A stretch of 64,000 nucleotides of DNA from Gemmataceae bacterium. Lineage in GTDB: Bacteria; Planctomycetota; Planctomycetia; Gemmatales; Gemmataceae. Of the stretch, positions 8,198 to 17,850 are shown in pieces. The notes below the pieces were generated by a model. The model was given only the letters and a program-made list of their open reading frames with translations. It was not told the DNA's origin and ran no database searches. Every line of letters starts with the position of its first letter. Position 1 is the stretch's first letter. A program made the translations under genes and the position numbers. The stretch lies in NCBI GenBank assembly GCA_901538445.1, contig LR594584.1, positions 3,945,051 through 4,009,050 on the forward strand, read 5' to 3'.

Positions 8198-9742
8198 TCA
8201 CTTCCGGCGGATCGTCACCGGCGTCGTGTTCTGCTGCGGCTTGCCGGGGGTGCTGCGGCCGTCGGCGACCCACTTCTCCAACTGCTTCGTCAGCCGCTCG
8301 ACGACCTCCGGGTGCTTGTCCTGGAGGTTGGTCTTCTCGGCGACGTCGGCCTCCAGGTCGTAGAGCTGCACCGCGGGCAGGCCGGCCTCGTCCTTGCCGG
8401 GCCGCGGCGCGCTCCACCCGCCGGACCCCGGGCACAGGCACAGCTTCCACTTCCCCTCGCGGACCGCGAACGAGCCGTTCACCGACTGCACCACCAGCCC
8501 CGTGCGGGCCGCCGGCTCCTTCGGCGACGCCCACGCGGCCGCGAAGCTGATGCTGTCCTCGCCGACGTCGTCAGGGAGCTTCGCACCGGCCAGTTCGGCG
8601 CACGTCGCCGTGACGTCGGTGAGGCACACGGTGCGGTCGGTCTTCGCGCCCGCGGGAACCTTGCCGGGCCACCTCACGATGAACGGGACGCGGTGCCCGC
8701 CCTCGAAGATGTCGGCCTTGTGGCCGCGGAACACGTGGCTCGGGTTGTGCCCGAGCTTCACCAGCGCCGGGATGTCGGCCTGCGGCGAGCACCCGTTGTC
8801 GCTGGTGAAGACCACGAGCGTGTTCTCCTCCAGGCCGTTCGCCTTCAGCGCCGCGAGCACCTCGCCGACGGCCGCGTCGGTCGCCATCACGAAGTCGGTG
8901 TAGGGGGTCAGCCCGGACTTCCCCTGCCAGTCCTTCGTCGGCAGGATCGGCGTGTGTGGGGAGGCCAGCGGCACGTAGAGGAAGAACGGCGTCTTCGCCC
9001 TCGCCCGCTCGCCGAGGTACGCGACCGCCCGCTTGGTGAGTTCCGGCAGGACGTTCTCGGCCTCGAACCCCGGGGCGGCCGGCCCATTGCGGCACCGAGG
9101 GCCGGTGGTGCGGCCGGGGAGGAACGGGAAGTCGCGGTCCTCGGTCGGGTCCGCGGTCACCTTGTCGTTCTCGATGAACGTGTACGGCACCATGTCGAGC
9201 GACGCCGAGATGCCGAAGTAGTAGTCGAACCCCACCGCGGTCGGACCGTTCTTGATCGGCCGGTCGTACTCGACGTTGAACACCTGCTCGCGGGGCTCGA
9301 TGCCGAGTTCGGTCACCTTCTTGTCGGGCTTGAGCTGCCAGTCCATGCCGAGGTGCCACTTGCCGACGCACGCGGTGTGGTAGCCGCGGTCCTTGAGCAA
9401 CTGGGCGACGGTCACGCGGCCGGGCTCGATGAGCCGCGGGCTCAGGCCGCCGAGGACGCCGCTCTTGAGCTTCGACCGCCAGGCGTACCGGCCGGTGATG
9501 AGCCCGTACCGCGTCGGCGAGCACACCCCGCTCGGCGTGTTCGCGTCCGTGAACACCATCCCGCTCGCGGCGAGGCGGTCGATGTTCGGCGTCGGTATCT
9601 TGCCATCGGGGTTCAGGCACTTCACGTCGCCGTAGCCGAGGTCGTCGGCCAGGATGACGACGACGTTCGGCTTGTCGGCGGCGGAGACCGGCCCCGCGAG
9701 TGCGAGGGCAGTCAGGGCAGCGAGTGCGACGCCGAGAGGCAT
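8198..9742 (-). CDS. Secreted sulfatase (formylglycine type)
   Basis: 514 residues from ATG 9742 (MPLGVALAALTALALAGPVSA), a typical signal peptide; an in-frame start 39 nt upstream would bury it. NVVVILADDLGYGD carries the calcium-binding Asp pair. The CSPTR motif at 74-78 contains the cysteine that is converted to formylglycine, so it is expected to be an active sulfatase of family S1. GKWHLG follows as the second conserved motif. It likely removes sulfate from a polysaccharide or other ester outside the cytoplasm. Planctomycetes encode many paralogues. The minus-strand neighbour at 9816 ends 73 nt upstream and may be in the same transcript. Confidence 0.9.
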   Translation of the reverse strand: MPLGVALAALTALALAGPVSAADKPNVVVILADDLGYGDVKCLNPDGKIPTPNIDRLAASGMVFTDANTPSGVCSPTRYGLITGRYAWRSKLKSGVLGGLSPRLIEPGRVTVAQLLKDRGYHTACVGKWHLGMDWQLKPDKKVTELGIEPREQVFNVEYDRPIKNGPTAVGFDYYFGISASLDMVPYTFIENDKVTADPTEDRDFPFLPGRTTGPRCRNGPAAPGFEAENVLPELTKRAVAYLGERARAKTPFFLYVPLASPHTPILPTKDWQGKSGLTPYTDFVMATDAAVGEVLAALKANGLEENTLVVFTSDNGCSPQADIPALVKLGHNPSHVFRGHKADIFEGGHRVPFIVRWPGKVPAGAKTDRTVCLTDVTATCAELAGAKLPDDVGEDSISFAAAWASPKEPAARTGLVVQSVNGSFAVREGKWKLCLCPGSGGWSAPRPGKDEAGLPAVQLYDLEADVAEKTNLQDKHPEVVERLTKQLEKWVADGRSTPGKPQQNTTPVTIRRK

Positions 9743-9815
9743 CGGGCGGGCTCCGGATGGAGGGCAGCGTGTCGGGGGCAACGGATTGAACCCGCACGGG
9801 CGGCGGCGGTGCCGG

Positions 9816-11063
9816 TCAGTCCTTCTTCGGCTTCGGGATTTCGCCCGTCGCCGGCCCCCACTCCGTCGGGGCGTACTTGATCGCGAGGTGCGGGGTCTCG
9901 ACCCGCTTGCCGCCGGCGTGGTGGCTCGTCATGACAGCGTCAAGTACGCCCGTCGTCAGCAGCGTGCGCTCGACGGGGTATGCGGCGTGGCCGGTCCGCA
10001 CCATCGAGTCGATCGCTTTCGTCAGTTCCGCGAAGTGCGCGAACGGGTCGGGTTGCTGGAGGTAGAACTGGCATGCGTCGGGCTTGTCGGCCCCCTTCCG
10101 CTGTCCGGCGAAGACGAACGCGCCGCCGTCGCCCTCGTGGACCCAGCCGTTCGGCACGACCACGAACGCCCGCAGCCCGTCGCGGTACTCCACCTCGATC
10201 ACCCCCGAGTCCTTGGCCGCGGCCGCGATCCGCCGCATGTCGCCGGCCGCGTGCGCCGTGACGTGCTTCAACCCTGCCTCCAGCAGCGACCCGGCAAACG
10301 GGTGCTTGTCGAACGCCTCCCACATCGCCTCGCGCCGGGCGGCGCGAGCGGCCGGGCCGCCGAGCGCCCACAAGCGGCCCTCCATCGCACCGAGTATCTC
10401 GCCGCTGCTGTGGCAGGTCACTGCGGTTACGCCCGTCTCGCCGCCGGCGCGCCGCTCGACCATGCACTGCATCGCTTCGAGCGCGTGGAACCCGTACCCC
10501 TCGAACGGGCCGTACCCGATCTGCACCACCCCGGTGAGTTCGCACCCCTTCGGTAGCACCAGGTTCGGCTTCCGCCACGTCACCGGGAGCGACGACCCGG
10601 CCATGAGCGGGAACATGAGCTTCCGCGCCCGGTCGTACATCCACTTCGCGTCGTCCCAGGTCGCGGCGAGGTGCTTGTCGTTGAACACCGGGACCGCGGT
10701 GCCGGTCTTCTCAAACGTCGCGGTGATCTCCTCGAAGAACCGCCGCCGGGGGTACAGGAGCTGGCCCTTCTCGTTCGTCGGGTACTTGCCGTGCTCGCCG
10801 ATCGAGAGTACTGCGTCCACCGCGAGGGTCTTGCCGCCGAGCGTGAGGCACTCGGCGATCGTGTCGCAGATTTTGAACCCGTGCTGCTTCGCCAGGCCGC
10901 GGCTCATGTCGTTCTTCGGCACCTGGTCGGTGAAAAGCGACACGAGTTGCATCTCGGGCCGCGTGCCGTCGGGATAGCCGTCGAGCAGGTTGCGGAGGAT
11001 CACGTCGGCGTGCGACCACTTGCGGTACTCGGTCACGACCGCTGCGACTTTCTTGACGGGCAT
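9816..11063 (-). CDS. Conserved planctomycete protein of unknown function
   Basis: 415 residues, starting MPVKKVAAVVTEYRKWSHAD with no signal peptide. The first 130 residues look like a Rossmann-type alpha/beta domain (VAAVVTEY, LVSLFTDQVPKNDMSRGLAK, VDAVLSIGEHGKYP), resembling NAD-dependent oxidoreductase-like proteins but lacking a clear GxGxxG. Histidine- and acid-containing segments follow (VFNDKHLAATWDDAKWM, EGYGFHALEAMQCMVERR), then a C-terminal part with DGLRAFVVVPNGWVHEGDGG. I do not recognise a characterised family. Its placement upstream of the sulfatase on the same strand allows cotranscription but does not define a role. Confidence 0.6.
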   Translation of the reverse strand: MPVKKVAAVVTEYRKWSHADVILRNLLDGYPDGTRPEMQLVSLFTDQVPKNDMSRGLAKQHGFKICDTIAECLTLGGKTLAVDAVLSIGEHGKYPTNEKGQLLYPRRRFFEEITATFEKTGTAVPVFNDKHLAATWDDAKWMYDRARKLMFPLMAGSSLPVTWRKPNLVLPKGCELTGVVQIGYGPFEGYGFHALEAMQCMVERRAGGETGVTAVTCHSSGEILGAMEGRLWALGGPAARAARREAMWEAFDKHPFAGSLLEAGLKHVTAHAAGDMRRIAAAAKDSGVIEVEYRDGLRAFVVVPNGWVHEGDGGAFVFAGQRKGADKPDACQFYLQQPDPFAHFAELTKAIDSMVRTGHAAYPVERTLLTTGVLDAVMTSHHAGGKRVETPHLAIKYAPTEWGPATGEIPKPKKD

Positions 11064-11209
11064 GGGTCCACCGGGGGTGCATCGAGGAAGGACGTGCAGC
11101 GTACCCGGAGCGCGGCCGGCGTGGTAGGAGAAGTTCGGAGCGGCCCCGCCCCGGTTGCCCGGCCCCGCGCCGGCCGGTAAAGTGGGTTCTCACCCGGTGG
11201 GGCGACCGC

Positions 11210-13612
11210 ATGCCGATCCCCGAGAGCCTGTGCTGCCTGCTGCTCAACCAGCTCGACGTTCACCCGGTCCTCGCGGTGATCCGGGTCTCGGCGAGCGCCG
11301 GGGCCGCCCGGTTCACGGACCAGTCGCGGGCGCTGCTCGACGCGCTGGAGCGGTCGAACCGCAAGGCGTGGAAGGCGCTGGAGGTGGCGCTCGCCGGCGA
11401 GGGGCTGTGGTCCCGGCTGGACCGGGCCGACGTGCGGGCGCTCCGGGCACAGATCCGCACGTTCCTCGACGCCGCCCCTCTCCCCGAACTCACCGGCAAG
11501 GCCGAGTACCGCAAGCGGTGCCTCACCGAACTCCGGCAGGCGCTCGGCAAGGGCGTGCTGCTCGGGAAGCTCGTCGCCGGTGACCTCGCCGATAAGACCG
11601 GCCACTTCGCGGCGTACACGGACCCGAGCGCGCTCCTACGGGCCGAGAAGGCAGCGCTGACGCGCCTCGGCAAGGAGGTGCAGGACGCCGGGTTCAAGGC
11701 GCTCGGCTGGCTCCTCGCGCAGCCGGCCCACGGGGCCGAGTCGGTCGTGGTGGTCTCGGCCCGGTACTTCTTCCGCCGCGAGGTCGAGACCGACGCGGAG
11801 CTGTTTCGCGGGCTCCAGTTCGTCGCGGTCGAGGCGCTCGGCGAGTCGCAGCGCGACGGGTTCCGCGGGCTCGACGAGTCGCTGGCGGCCGCCGCGGACC
11901 GACTCGAAACGGCCCTCGACGAGGTCGCCGCGGAGTTGCTCGAAGCGGTCGCGGTGGTCCAGTCCGAGGTGCAGGCGGCGCACGACTCAGTGAGGGCCGC
12001 GCACGAGACCGCGAAGGCGGCGCACGACTCGGTGCAGGCCCTGGTGGCCGAGATGCGGGCGCAACTCGCGACCGTGCTGGCGAAGCTCGACATGGCCGAC
12101 AAGCCGGTTCAACCGGAGCACAGCCTGTCGGTGCGGACCGACCGCGAGCGCGAGCAGGTCCGCGAGTTGCTCAAACGGATCCGCACGGCCCCGGAGGCGG
12201 CCCAGCGGGAACTCGCGGGCGAGGCCGGCAAGCTCCAGGTGGCGATCGGCGACTTCGCCGGGGCGGCCGCGTCGTTCGCCACCGCCGCGGTCTCGGCCGC
12301 GTCCGACCGCGAGAAGGCCGAGGCGTACCACAACTCGTACCGCGCCCGGCTCGAGGAGCGCGACTACGCCGGGGCCGCCCGCGACCTCAAAAAAGCGGTC
12401 CACCTCGACCCCGGACGGTTCGCCCCGTTCCCGACCGACAAGTACGAACTGACCCGCGTCCTCGGGGCCGGCGGGTTCGGGGTCACGTTCGAGTGCAAGC
12501 ACGCGCTGACGGAAGGCCCGGTCGCGGTGAAGTCACTGACCGACCATAACCTCGACCACGACGTCGGGGCCGTGCTCCGCGAGGCGCACGCGCTCGACAA
12601 GCTCAAGCACCGGGCCATCATCGGGCTCCGCGACTGCGGGTACGCCGACGCCGCGAACAAGCGCCGCCCGTACCTCGTGATGGAGTACTTCGACGGGCAG
12701 ACGCTCCAGCAGTACGTCGAGGAGCACGGCCCGCTCGCTCTCGCCGACGCGCTGCCGCTCGCGCGCACGCTCGCCGAGGCGCTCGCCGCGGCGCACGGGG
12801 AGAACGTGCTGCACCGCGACGTGAAGCCAGCGAACGTGATGGTGCGGCGCGCGAAGACCGGGTGGGAGGTGCGGCTCATCGACTTCGGACTGGCGATGCG
12901 GTCGAGCGTGCTGACCGGGGCGCTCTCCACGGCCCGCGGCGACACGGTGCTGGGCTCGTCCATCGCCGGCACGATCGACTACGCGGCCCCCGAACAGCTC
13001 GGAAAATTGCCCGGCGTGAAGGTCGGGTTCCCCGCCGACGTCTACGGGTTCGCGAAGACGCTGTGCTTCGCGCTGTTCCAGACGACCGAGCCGACAATGC
13101 GGCACTACAAAGCGCTGCCCGAGGCGACCGCGGACCTCATCGGCCGGTGCCTGAGCCGCGACCCGGGCGAGCGGCCCCAGTCGTTCGCCGAGGTGCTCAA
13201 CGGGCTGAGCGGCCCGCCGGCCCGAGCCGCGGCCCGGCCGGACCTGTTCCCGCCCGGCCCGAGCAAGAAGCCGCCCGGCCGCCCCGAGACCATCTGGCCA
13301 AAGGGGGACGACGGGGACGGACCGACCCGCCGCCGGCCGCCCCGCACCGACGGGGCCGAGCGGGTGCCGACGATCGACACCGGGACGCGGGTCACGCACG
13401 CCCTGCTGGCGTTCTTCCTCGGAACGTTCGGGGCCCACAAGTTCGCCCAGGACAACGCCGCCAACGGCGGGCTCCGGCTCCTGATCCTGCTCTCGTGTGT
13501 CGGTCTGTACTGGAACCTGTTCGTCGGCATGGTGGAGTGCGTGCAGTACCTGATGTTGTCCAACGAAGAGTACACCCGCACGTACCTCGTTCAGAAGAAG
13601 AACTGGTTCTGA
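11210..13612 (+). CDS. Hanks-type Ser/Thr kinase with novel N-terminal domain, coiled coil and TM2 tail
   Basis: 800 residues. Residues 1-160 form an alpha-helical module I cannot assign (LLDALERSNRKAWKALEVAL). Residues 225-300 are a long coiled coil with the repeated pattern AAHDSV/AAHETAK. Residues 310-400 look TPR-like (GDFAGAAASFATAA, RDYAGAARDLKKA). The kinase domain spans about 407-665, with glycine loop GAGGFG, VAVKSL, HRDVKPANV near 535 and a canonical DFG near 559. After a Pro-rich linker the last 75 residues are a TM2 domain (ALLAFFLGTFGAHKF plus a second helix). The kinase is expected to be catalytically competent and membrane-tethered. Such N-terminal modules recur in planctomycete multidomain signalling proteins. 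Confidence 0.8.
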   Translation: MPIPESLCCLLLNQLDVHPVLAVIRVSASAGAARFTDQSRALLDALERSNRKAWKALEVALAGEGLWSRLDRADVRALRAQIRTFLDAAPLPELTGKAEYRKRCLTELRQALGKGVLLGKLVAGDLADKTGHFAAYTDPSALLRAEKAALTRLGKEVQDAGFKALGWLLAQPAHGAESVVVVSARYFFRREVETDAELFRGLQFVAVEALGESQRDGFRGLDESLAAAADRLETALDEVAAELLEAVAVVQSEVQAAHDSVRAAHETAKAAHDSVQALVAEMRAQLATVLAKLDMADKPVQPEHSLSVRTDREREQVRELLKRIRTAPEAAQRELAGEAGKLQVAIGDFAGAAASFATAAVSAASDREKAEAYHNSYRARLEERDYAGAARDLKKAVHLDPGRFAPFPTDKYELTRVLGAGGFGVTFECKHALTEGPVAVKSLTDHNLDHDVGAVLREAHALDKLKHRAIIGLRDCGYADAANKRRPYLVMEYFDGQTLQQYVEEHGPLALADALPLARTLAEALAAAHGENVLHRDVKPANVMVRRAKTGWEVRLIDFGLAMRSSVLTGALSTARGDTVLGSSIAGTIDYAAPEQLGKLPGVKVGFPADVYGFAKTLCFALFQTTEPTMRHYKALPEATADLIGRCLSRDPGERPQSFAEVLNGLSGPPARAAARPDLFPPGPSKKPPGRPETIWPKGDDGDGPTRRRPPRTDGAERVPTIDTGTRVTHALLAFFLGTFGAHKFAQDNAANGGLRLLILLSCVGLYWNLFVGMVECVQYLMLSNEEYTRTYLVQKKNWF

Positions 13613-13643
13613 CCACGAATCGCGCCCAACCCCGAGGTTCCCG

Positions 13644-14936
13644 ATGGACTATCCTCTCCCGCCGGTCGGCGAAGGGCTGTTCGAGGTCGAGTTGGTCCGC
13701 TGGCTGGTCCGGCCCGGCGACGCCGTCGCCCCGGGCCAGGGGCTCGCCGAGGTGATGTCGGACAAGGCGAGCATGGAGGTCCACGCCCGCTTCTCGGGGA
13801 CGATCACGGCACTCGCCGCGGTGCCCGGGACCAAGGTGAAGGTCGGGCAGGTCGTGCTCTCCTACGAGCCGGTCGGCGAGCTGGTCGAGACCGGGGCCGC
13901 GGCCGCCCGCCCCGCAACCGCCCGGCCGCCCGTCGTGACCGCGGCCAGCGCGTCCCCGGGAGGCGACGGGGCCGCGGCTCGCACCGACACGCCCCGCACC
14001 AACGGCCACGGGCACCCCGCGCCCGCGAAGCTCCCGCCCGCGGCCCCGTCGGTGCGGCTCCTGGCCCGGAAGCTCGGCCTCGACCTCGCCCGGGTCACCG
14101 GCACCGGCCCCGGCGGCCGCATTCTCGTCGAGGACCTCGCCCCGCTCATCAAGCCCCGGCCCGGGGCGGCCGACCGACCCCCGGCGTCGAAGACCGACAC
14201 CTCGAAGCTCGACTTCGGGATCGCCGGCACGCGGCAGAAGATGGTCGGCATGCGGCGGAAGATCGCCGAGCACCTCGTGGACTCGAAGCGCCGCATCCCG
14301 CACTACTCGTACATCGACGAGTGCGACCTGACGGACCTGGTGCGGCTCCGGAACCAGCTCCGCGAGCCGCTCAACGCCAGCGGGGTGAAGCTCACGTACC
14401 TCGCGTTCTTCGTGAAGGCCGTGGCCCGGTCGCTCAAGGAGGTGCCGATCGTCAACAGCACCTACGACGAGGCCGCGGGCGAGGTGGTGCTCCACGACCG
14501 GTACAACGTCGGCATCGCGGTCGCCGCCCCGGCCGGGCTCCTGGTCCCGGTCATCAAGGGGGCCGACAAGAAGGACGTGGTCGCGATCGCGGCCGAGATC
14601 GACCGGCTGAGCCGCGACGCGAAGGCCGGAAAGAGCAAGCTCGAGGACCTGCGGGGCGGCACGTTCACGGTCACCTCCGTGGGCGGCATCGGCGGGCTCA
14701 TCTCGACGCCGATCATCAACCACCCGGAGGTCGGCATCATGGGCGTGGGCCGGGTCGTGAAGCGGCCGGTGTACGACGCGCACGGCGACCTGCGGCCGGC
14801 CGACATCCTGTTCCTGTCGTTCTCGTTCGACCACCGCGTGGTGGACGGTGCGGTCGGGGCCGCGTTCGGCAACGCGGTGCTCCGGTACCTCCAGGCGCCC
14901 GCCCTGCTGCTCCTGCCGGAGAAGATCGGTGACTGA
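13644..14936 (+). CDS. 2-oxo acid dehydrogenase E2 component (dihydrolipoamide acyltransferase)
   Basis: 430 residues with the full E2 layout. A lipoyl domain occupies 1-76, with lipoyl-lysine K41 in SDKASMEV. A Pro/Ala linker leads to a peripheral subunit-binding domain at about 134-167 (VRLLARKLGLDLARVTGTGP). The acyltransferase domain runs from about 195 to the end, with the catalytic DHRVVDG near 396. It transfers acyl groups from the E1 to CoA in the pyruvate, branched-chain or 2-oxoglutarate dehydrogenase complex. No E1 or E3 gene is adjacent, so the substrate class is uncertain. It starts 31 nt after the kinase and overlaps the next gene by 8 nt. Confidence 0.9.
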   Translation: MDYPLPPVGEGLFEVELVRWLVRPGDAVAPGQGLAEVMSDKASMEVHARFSGTITALAAVPGTKVKVGQVVLSYEPVGELVETGAAAARPATARPPVVTAASASPGGDGAAARTDTPRTNGHGHPAPAKLPPAAPSVRLLARKLGLDLARVTGTGPGGRILVEDLAPLIKPRPGAADRPPASKTDTSKLDFGIAGTRQKMVGMRRKIAEHLVDSKRRIPHYSYIDECDLTDLVRLRNQLREPLNASGVKLTYLAFFVKAVARSLKEVPIVNSTYDEAAGEVVLHDRYNVGIAVAAPAGLLVPVIKGADKKDVVAIAAEIDRLSRDAKAGKSKLEDLRGGTFTVTSVGGIGGLISTPIINHPEVGIMGVGRVVKRPVYDAHGDLRPADILFLSFSFDHRVVDGAVGAAFGNAVLRYLQAPALLLLPEKIGD

Positions 14937-16239
14937 CGCGCCCCCGCCCGCGGCCCACCCCGTGCCGCGGTGGCCGGCCGCCGCCGCCGCGGCCTTGTTC
15001 TTCGTCATGGCCCTCGCCCGCGCCCTCGGGCCGCCCGACGGGTATCCCCGCGACCTGTTCATCTACCGGCTCGGGGCCGAACTCGCGTTGCGCGGCGAGA
15101 ACCCCTACGACATCCCGAAGGTCCGCGGGCGCGTCGCCGCGGAGTTCACGCCCGACGAGGCGTTCAAGGCGTACACGAACACCCACCTCCTCGCGGGGGG
15201 CGACCTCGCCGAGTGGGTGGTGCGGCTCTGGACCGACACCGCCGTCAACAGCTTCCCGCTCAACTGCGGGTACTTCATGCCCCCGATGGGGGTCGTGCTG
15301 TACCTCCCGTTCGCGCTGCTCCCGTGGGAGGGGGCAATGGTCCTGTGGGCGGTCGCGAACGGGGCCGCCGGGTACGCCGTCGGCCGCGTGGTGACCGTCC
15401 TGCGACCGCCGGGGGTGCCCGTGCCGGTGTTCCTCGCGCTCGTCGGCCCGTTCCTGCTCCTGCTGAACCCGATCACGCCGATCATCGCCTTCCCCGCGGG
15501 GCAGACAAGCGTCGTGTGCCTCGGGTGCGTCGTCGCCGGGCTGATCGCACGCGACCGCGGCCGGCCGTACCTGATGGCCGCGCTGTGGGCCGTGCCGTTC
15601 GTGAAGCCGCACCTCGCCCTCTCCCTGGTCCCGCTCTGCTACTTCCTGAGCGGGTGGCGGCCGACGGCGCTGCTGATCGTGCTCGTCGCGGCGCTCAACG
15701 CGCTCGGGGCCACGATCGTCGGCGGCTCGCCGGCGTTCCTCAAGGAGTACCTCGACTTCCTCCCGCAGGTGCGCGACGCGGTGCGGTACAACCGGGTCCA
15801 GTTGAACCACGGGCTCTCCAGTTGGAACCGGCTCCTGTACGGGTGCGGCGGCCCGCTCATCGAACTGAGTCTCGCGACCACGCTCGCCGGGTACCTGGTG
15901 TGGTACGCGCTCCTGATCGGGCGGTGGGCGGTCACAGGGGTGCGGCCGTCCGCGGCGTGGGCGGTCGCCGCCAGCGCGGCCGGGGCCGCGGTCTGCTGCC
16001 AGGTGCTCGTGTACGAGTTGATGGTCCTGGTAATCGCCGTGCCGTGGCTCCGCGACCTGTTCGTGGGCGGCTACCGCACCTGGGGCCTCGCGGGGGCCGT
16101 GCTGCTGGGGGCGCACCTCGCCCCGCGACCGTTCGTGGAGGGCCTCGGAATCGTCGGGCACAATTCGATCGCCGTCGCGCTGTTCGCGCTCGTCGTGCTG
16201 GTGGGTCCGGCCGATCCGCTCCGGCCGGCCGCCCGGTGA
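14929..16239 (+). CDS. Polytopic membrane glycosyltransferase, GT87/DUF2029-like
   Basis: 436 residues from GTG 14929 (MTDAPPPAAHPVPRW), overlapping the end of the E2 gene by 8 nt, which suggests coupled translation. There are about ten hydrophobic helices. An early loop after helix 1 carries the conserved pattern of the family (RDLFIYRLGAELALRGENPY), where a loop acid acts as catalytic residue in GT-C enzymes. Such enzymes use polyprenyl-phosphate sugars at the outer face of the membrane, for example in glycan or mannan building. The specific sugar is unknown. It converges on another polytopic protein with only 7 nt between the stops. Confidence 0.7.
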   Translation: MTDAPPPAAHPVPRWPAAAAAALFFVMALARALGPPDGYPRDLFIYRLGAELALRGENPYDIPKVRGRVAAEFTPDEAFKAYTNTHLLAGGDLAEWVVRLWTDTAVNSFPLNCGYFMPPMGVVLYLPFALLPWEGAMVLWAVANGAAGYAVGRVVTVLRPPGVPVPVFLALVGPFLLLLNPITPIIAFPAGQTSVVCLGCVVAGLIARDRGRPYLMAALWAVPFVKPHLALSLVPLCYFLSGWRPTALLIVLVAALNALGATIVGGSPAFLKEYLDFLPQVRDAVRYNRVQLNHGLSSWNRLLYGCGGPLIELSLATTLAGYLVWYALLIGRWAVTGVRPSAAWAVAASAAGAAVCCQVLVYELMVLVIAVPWLRDLFVGGYRTWGLAGAVLLGAHLAPRPFVEGLGIVGHNSIAVALFALVVLVGPADPLRPAAR

Positions 16240-16246
16240 CGCCCGC

Positions 16247-17659
16247 TCACCCCGCCGCGGGCGACCCGGGTGGCCCGTCCGGCGGCGGTCCGTCCGCCTC
16301 CCGGTTGAGCGCGGCGAGGCCCGCGGCGGCGCAGCCCACGACCAGGAAGTAGTGGTTACAGAAGGCGTGCCGCGAGAACGCGAAGAACACCACCACCACC
16401 AGCGCCGCCGAGAGCGCGAACCCCGCCGGGCCGCGGGCCGCCCGCGCCCACGCCAGCGCGTAGACCGGCACGAGCATCGCGAACTGGAGCCACTGCGACA
16501 GAGGCGGGGGGGTGCCGGCGGCGGCGGCGTACGCGGAGAGGAGCGTCAGCGACTCGTACCGGAAGGGGAGGCCGCTGGCCATGAGCGAGCCGAGGATCGC
16601 CCGCGGGTCCCACAGGAACCACGGCAGGTTGACGGCCGCGGCCGCGACCGCGGCGGGCACGAAGAACGCCGCCAGTTTCCTGCGGTCCCACGGGGGCGGC
16701 ACGAGCAGCAGCCCCAACGGGATGAGGAAGATCATGTACTGCTTGCTGACGACGGCGACCCCGAACGCCCACGGCGTGAGCCGCGACGACCGCGAGGCGA
16801 GGTAGACGGTCACCGCCACGAGGCCCAGGCAGAACGTGTCGGTCAGGGACTGCTGCACCATCAGGAACACCCGCGGCGAGGTGAGCAGCAGGGCCGCGGC
16901 GAGGGCGGCGAACCGGCCCCGGCACCCGAGCAGGGCGAGGCCGCTGGCGACGAACATGGCGACGTGCGCCCACCGGATCTCGCCCGTCACGTACCCCGCC
17001 CCCGCGGCGACGAGCAGCACCGGCGGGTAAACGTACCCGCTCTGGATCCATTGCCCGTCGGGCGTCACCGGCCGGCCGTAGATGTTGCCGCCGTCCCGGT
17101 GCCGGATGTCGTCCGCGTACAGGTTCGGCATCCACGCGGCGTAGGGGTTCCGCCCGTCCGCCAGCACGTCGAGGGAGTACTTCGTCCACGTGTACACGTC
17201 GATGAACGGGTCCGGGGTCACCCGCACGATCCAGACGGCCAGCACCGCGAACGCGGCGAGCCACCCGGCGGTGTACGCCCACCGGAGCGCCGGGAGCCGC
17301 AGCACCAGCGGGACCGTGAGCACCTCGAACGCGGTCAGCGCGGCGAGGTAGGTTCCCATCGGCTGCGTGTGGAGGTCCCAGCCCGGGGGCTCGGTCGTGA
17401 GCTGGTAGAACTGGTACACGAGGCCGGTCACCCCGAGACCGGTGGCCGCCGCCGCGGCCCGTCCCGACACCACGACCCGGGAGGAGGCCGCGACCGCCAG
17501 GACGAGGGCCGCGAGCCCGACGACCAGGAACGCGACCGCCGCGGGGTCGTAGTTGCCGCTCTTGATCTGGACCGCCCGGCCGACGAACACGACGCCGGCG
17601 ACCGCGAACGGGGCGGCCCACGTTCCCGCCACCGACCGGTCCCGAAGTGCCTGCGTCAT
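16247..17659 (-). CDS. Polytopic membrane protein, probable GT-C glycosyltransferase
   Basis: 470 residues from ATG 17659 (MTQALRDRSVAGTWAAPFAV). It has about eleven hydrophobic segments. A loop after the fourth contains WIVRVTPDPFIDVYTWTKYS and then DGRNPYAAWMPNLY, resembling the acidic first periplasmic loop and 'GxNPY' segment of DUF2029/GT87 proteins and of its convergent neighbour. The shared NPY element suggests the two are distant relatives. It is probably a membrane glycan-building enzyme, but no donor or acceptor can be inferred. An in-frame upstream start would add a non-hydrophobic arginine-rich extension and was rejected. Confidence 0.6.
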   Translation of the reverse strand: MTQALRDRSVAGTWAAPFAVAGVVFVGRAVQIKSGNYDPAAVAFLVVGLAALVLAVAASSRVVVSGRAAAAATGLGVTGLVYQFYQLTTEPPGWDLHTQPMGTYLAALTAFEVLTVPLVLRLPALRWAYTAGWLAAFAVLAVWIVRVTPDPFIDVYTWTKYSLDVLADGRNPYAAWMPNLYADDIRHRDGGNIYGRPVTPDGQWIQSGYVYPPVLLVAAGAGYVTGEIRWAHVAMFVASGLALLGCRGRFAALAAALLLTSPRVFLMVQQSLTDTFCLGLVAVTVYLASRSSRLTPWAFGVAVVSKQYMIFLIPLGLLLVPPPWDRRKLAAFFVPAAVAAAAVNLPWFLWDPRAILGSLMASGLPFRYESLTLLSAYAAAAGTPPPLSQWLQFAMLVPVYALAWARAARGPAGFALSAALVVVVFFAFSRHAFCNHYFLVVGCAAAGLAALNREADGPPPDGPPGSPAAG

Positions 17660-17850
17660 GCAATTCCCCTGTTCAACCGCGCGAACAGCCGTGACCGACC
17701 TCGGCCCGGGTCGAAGTGAATAACTACGGGTCGGTGAAGTCCCGGCCAACCCGACGCCCCCGCGTCTGGCACGCCGGTTGCTTAGAACTTGTGGTGTCGG
17801 CCGCCCGCGGTCGGCACACTCGAAGCCCTCCTCCGACCGGAGTTCTCCAT

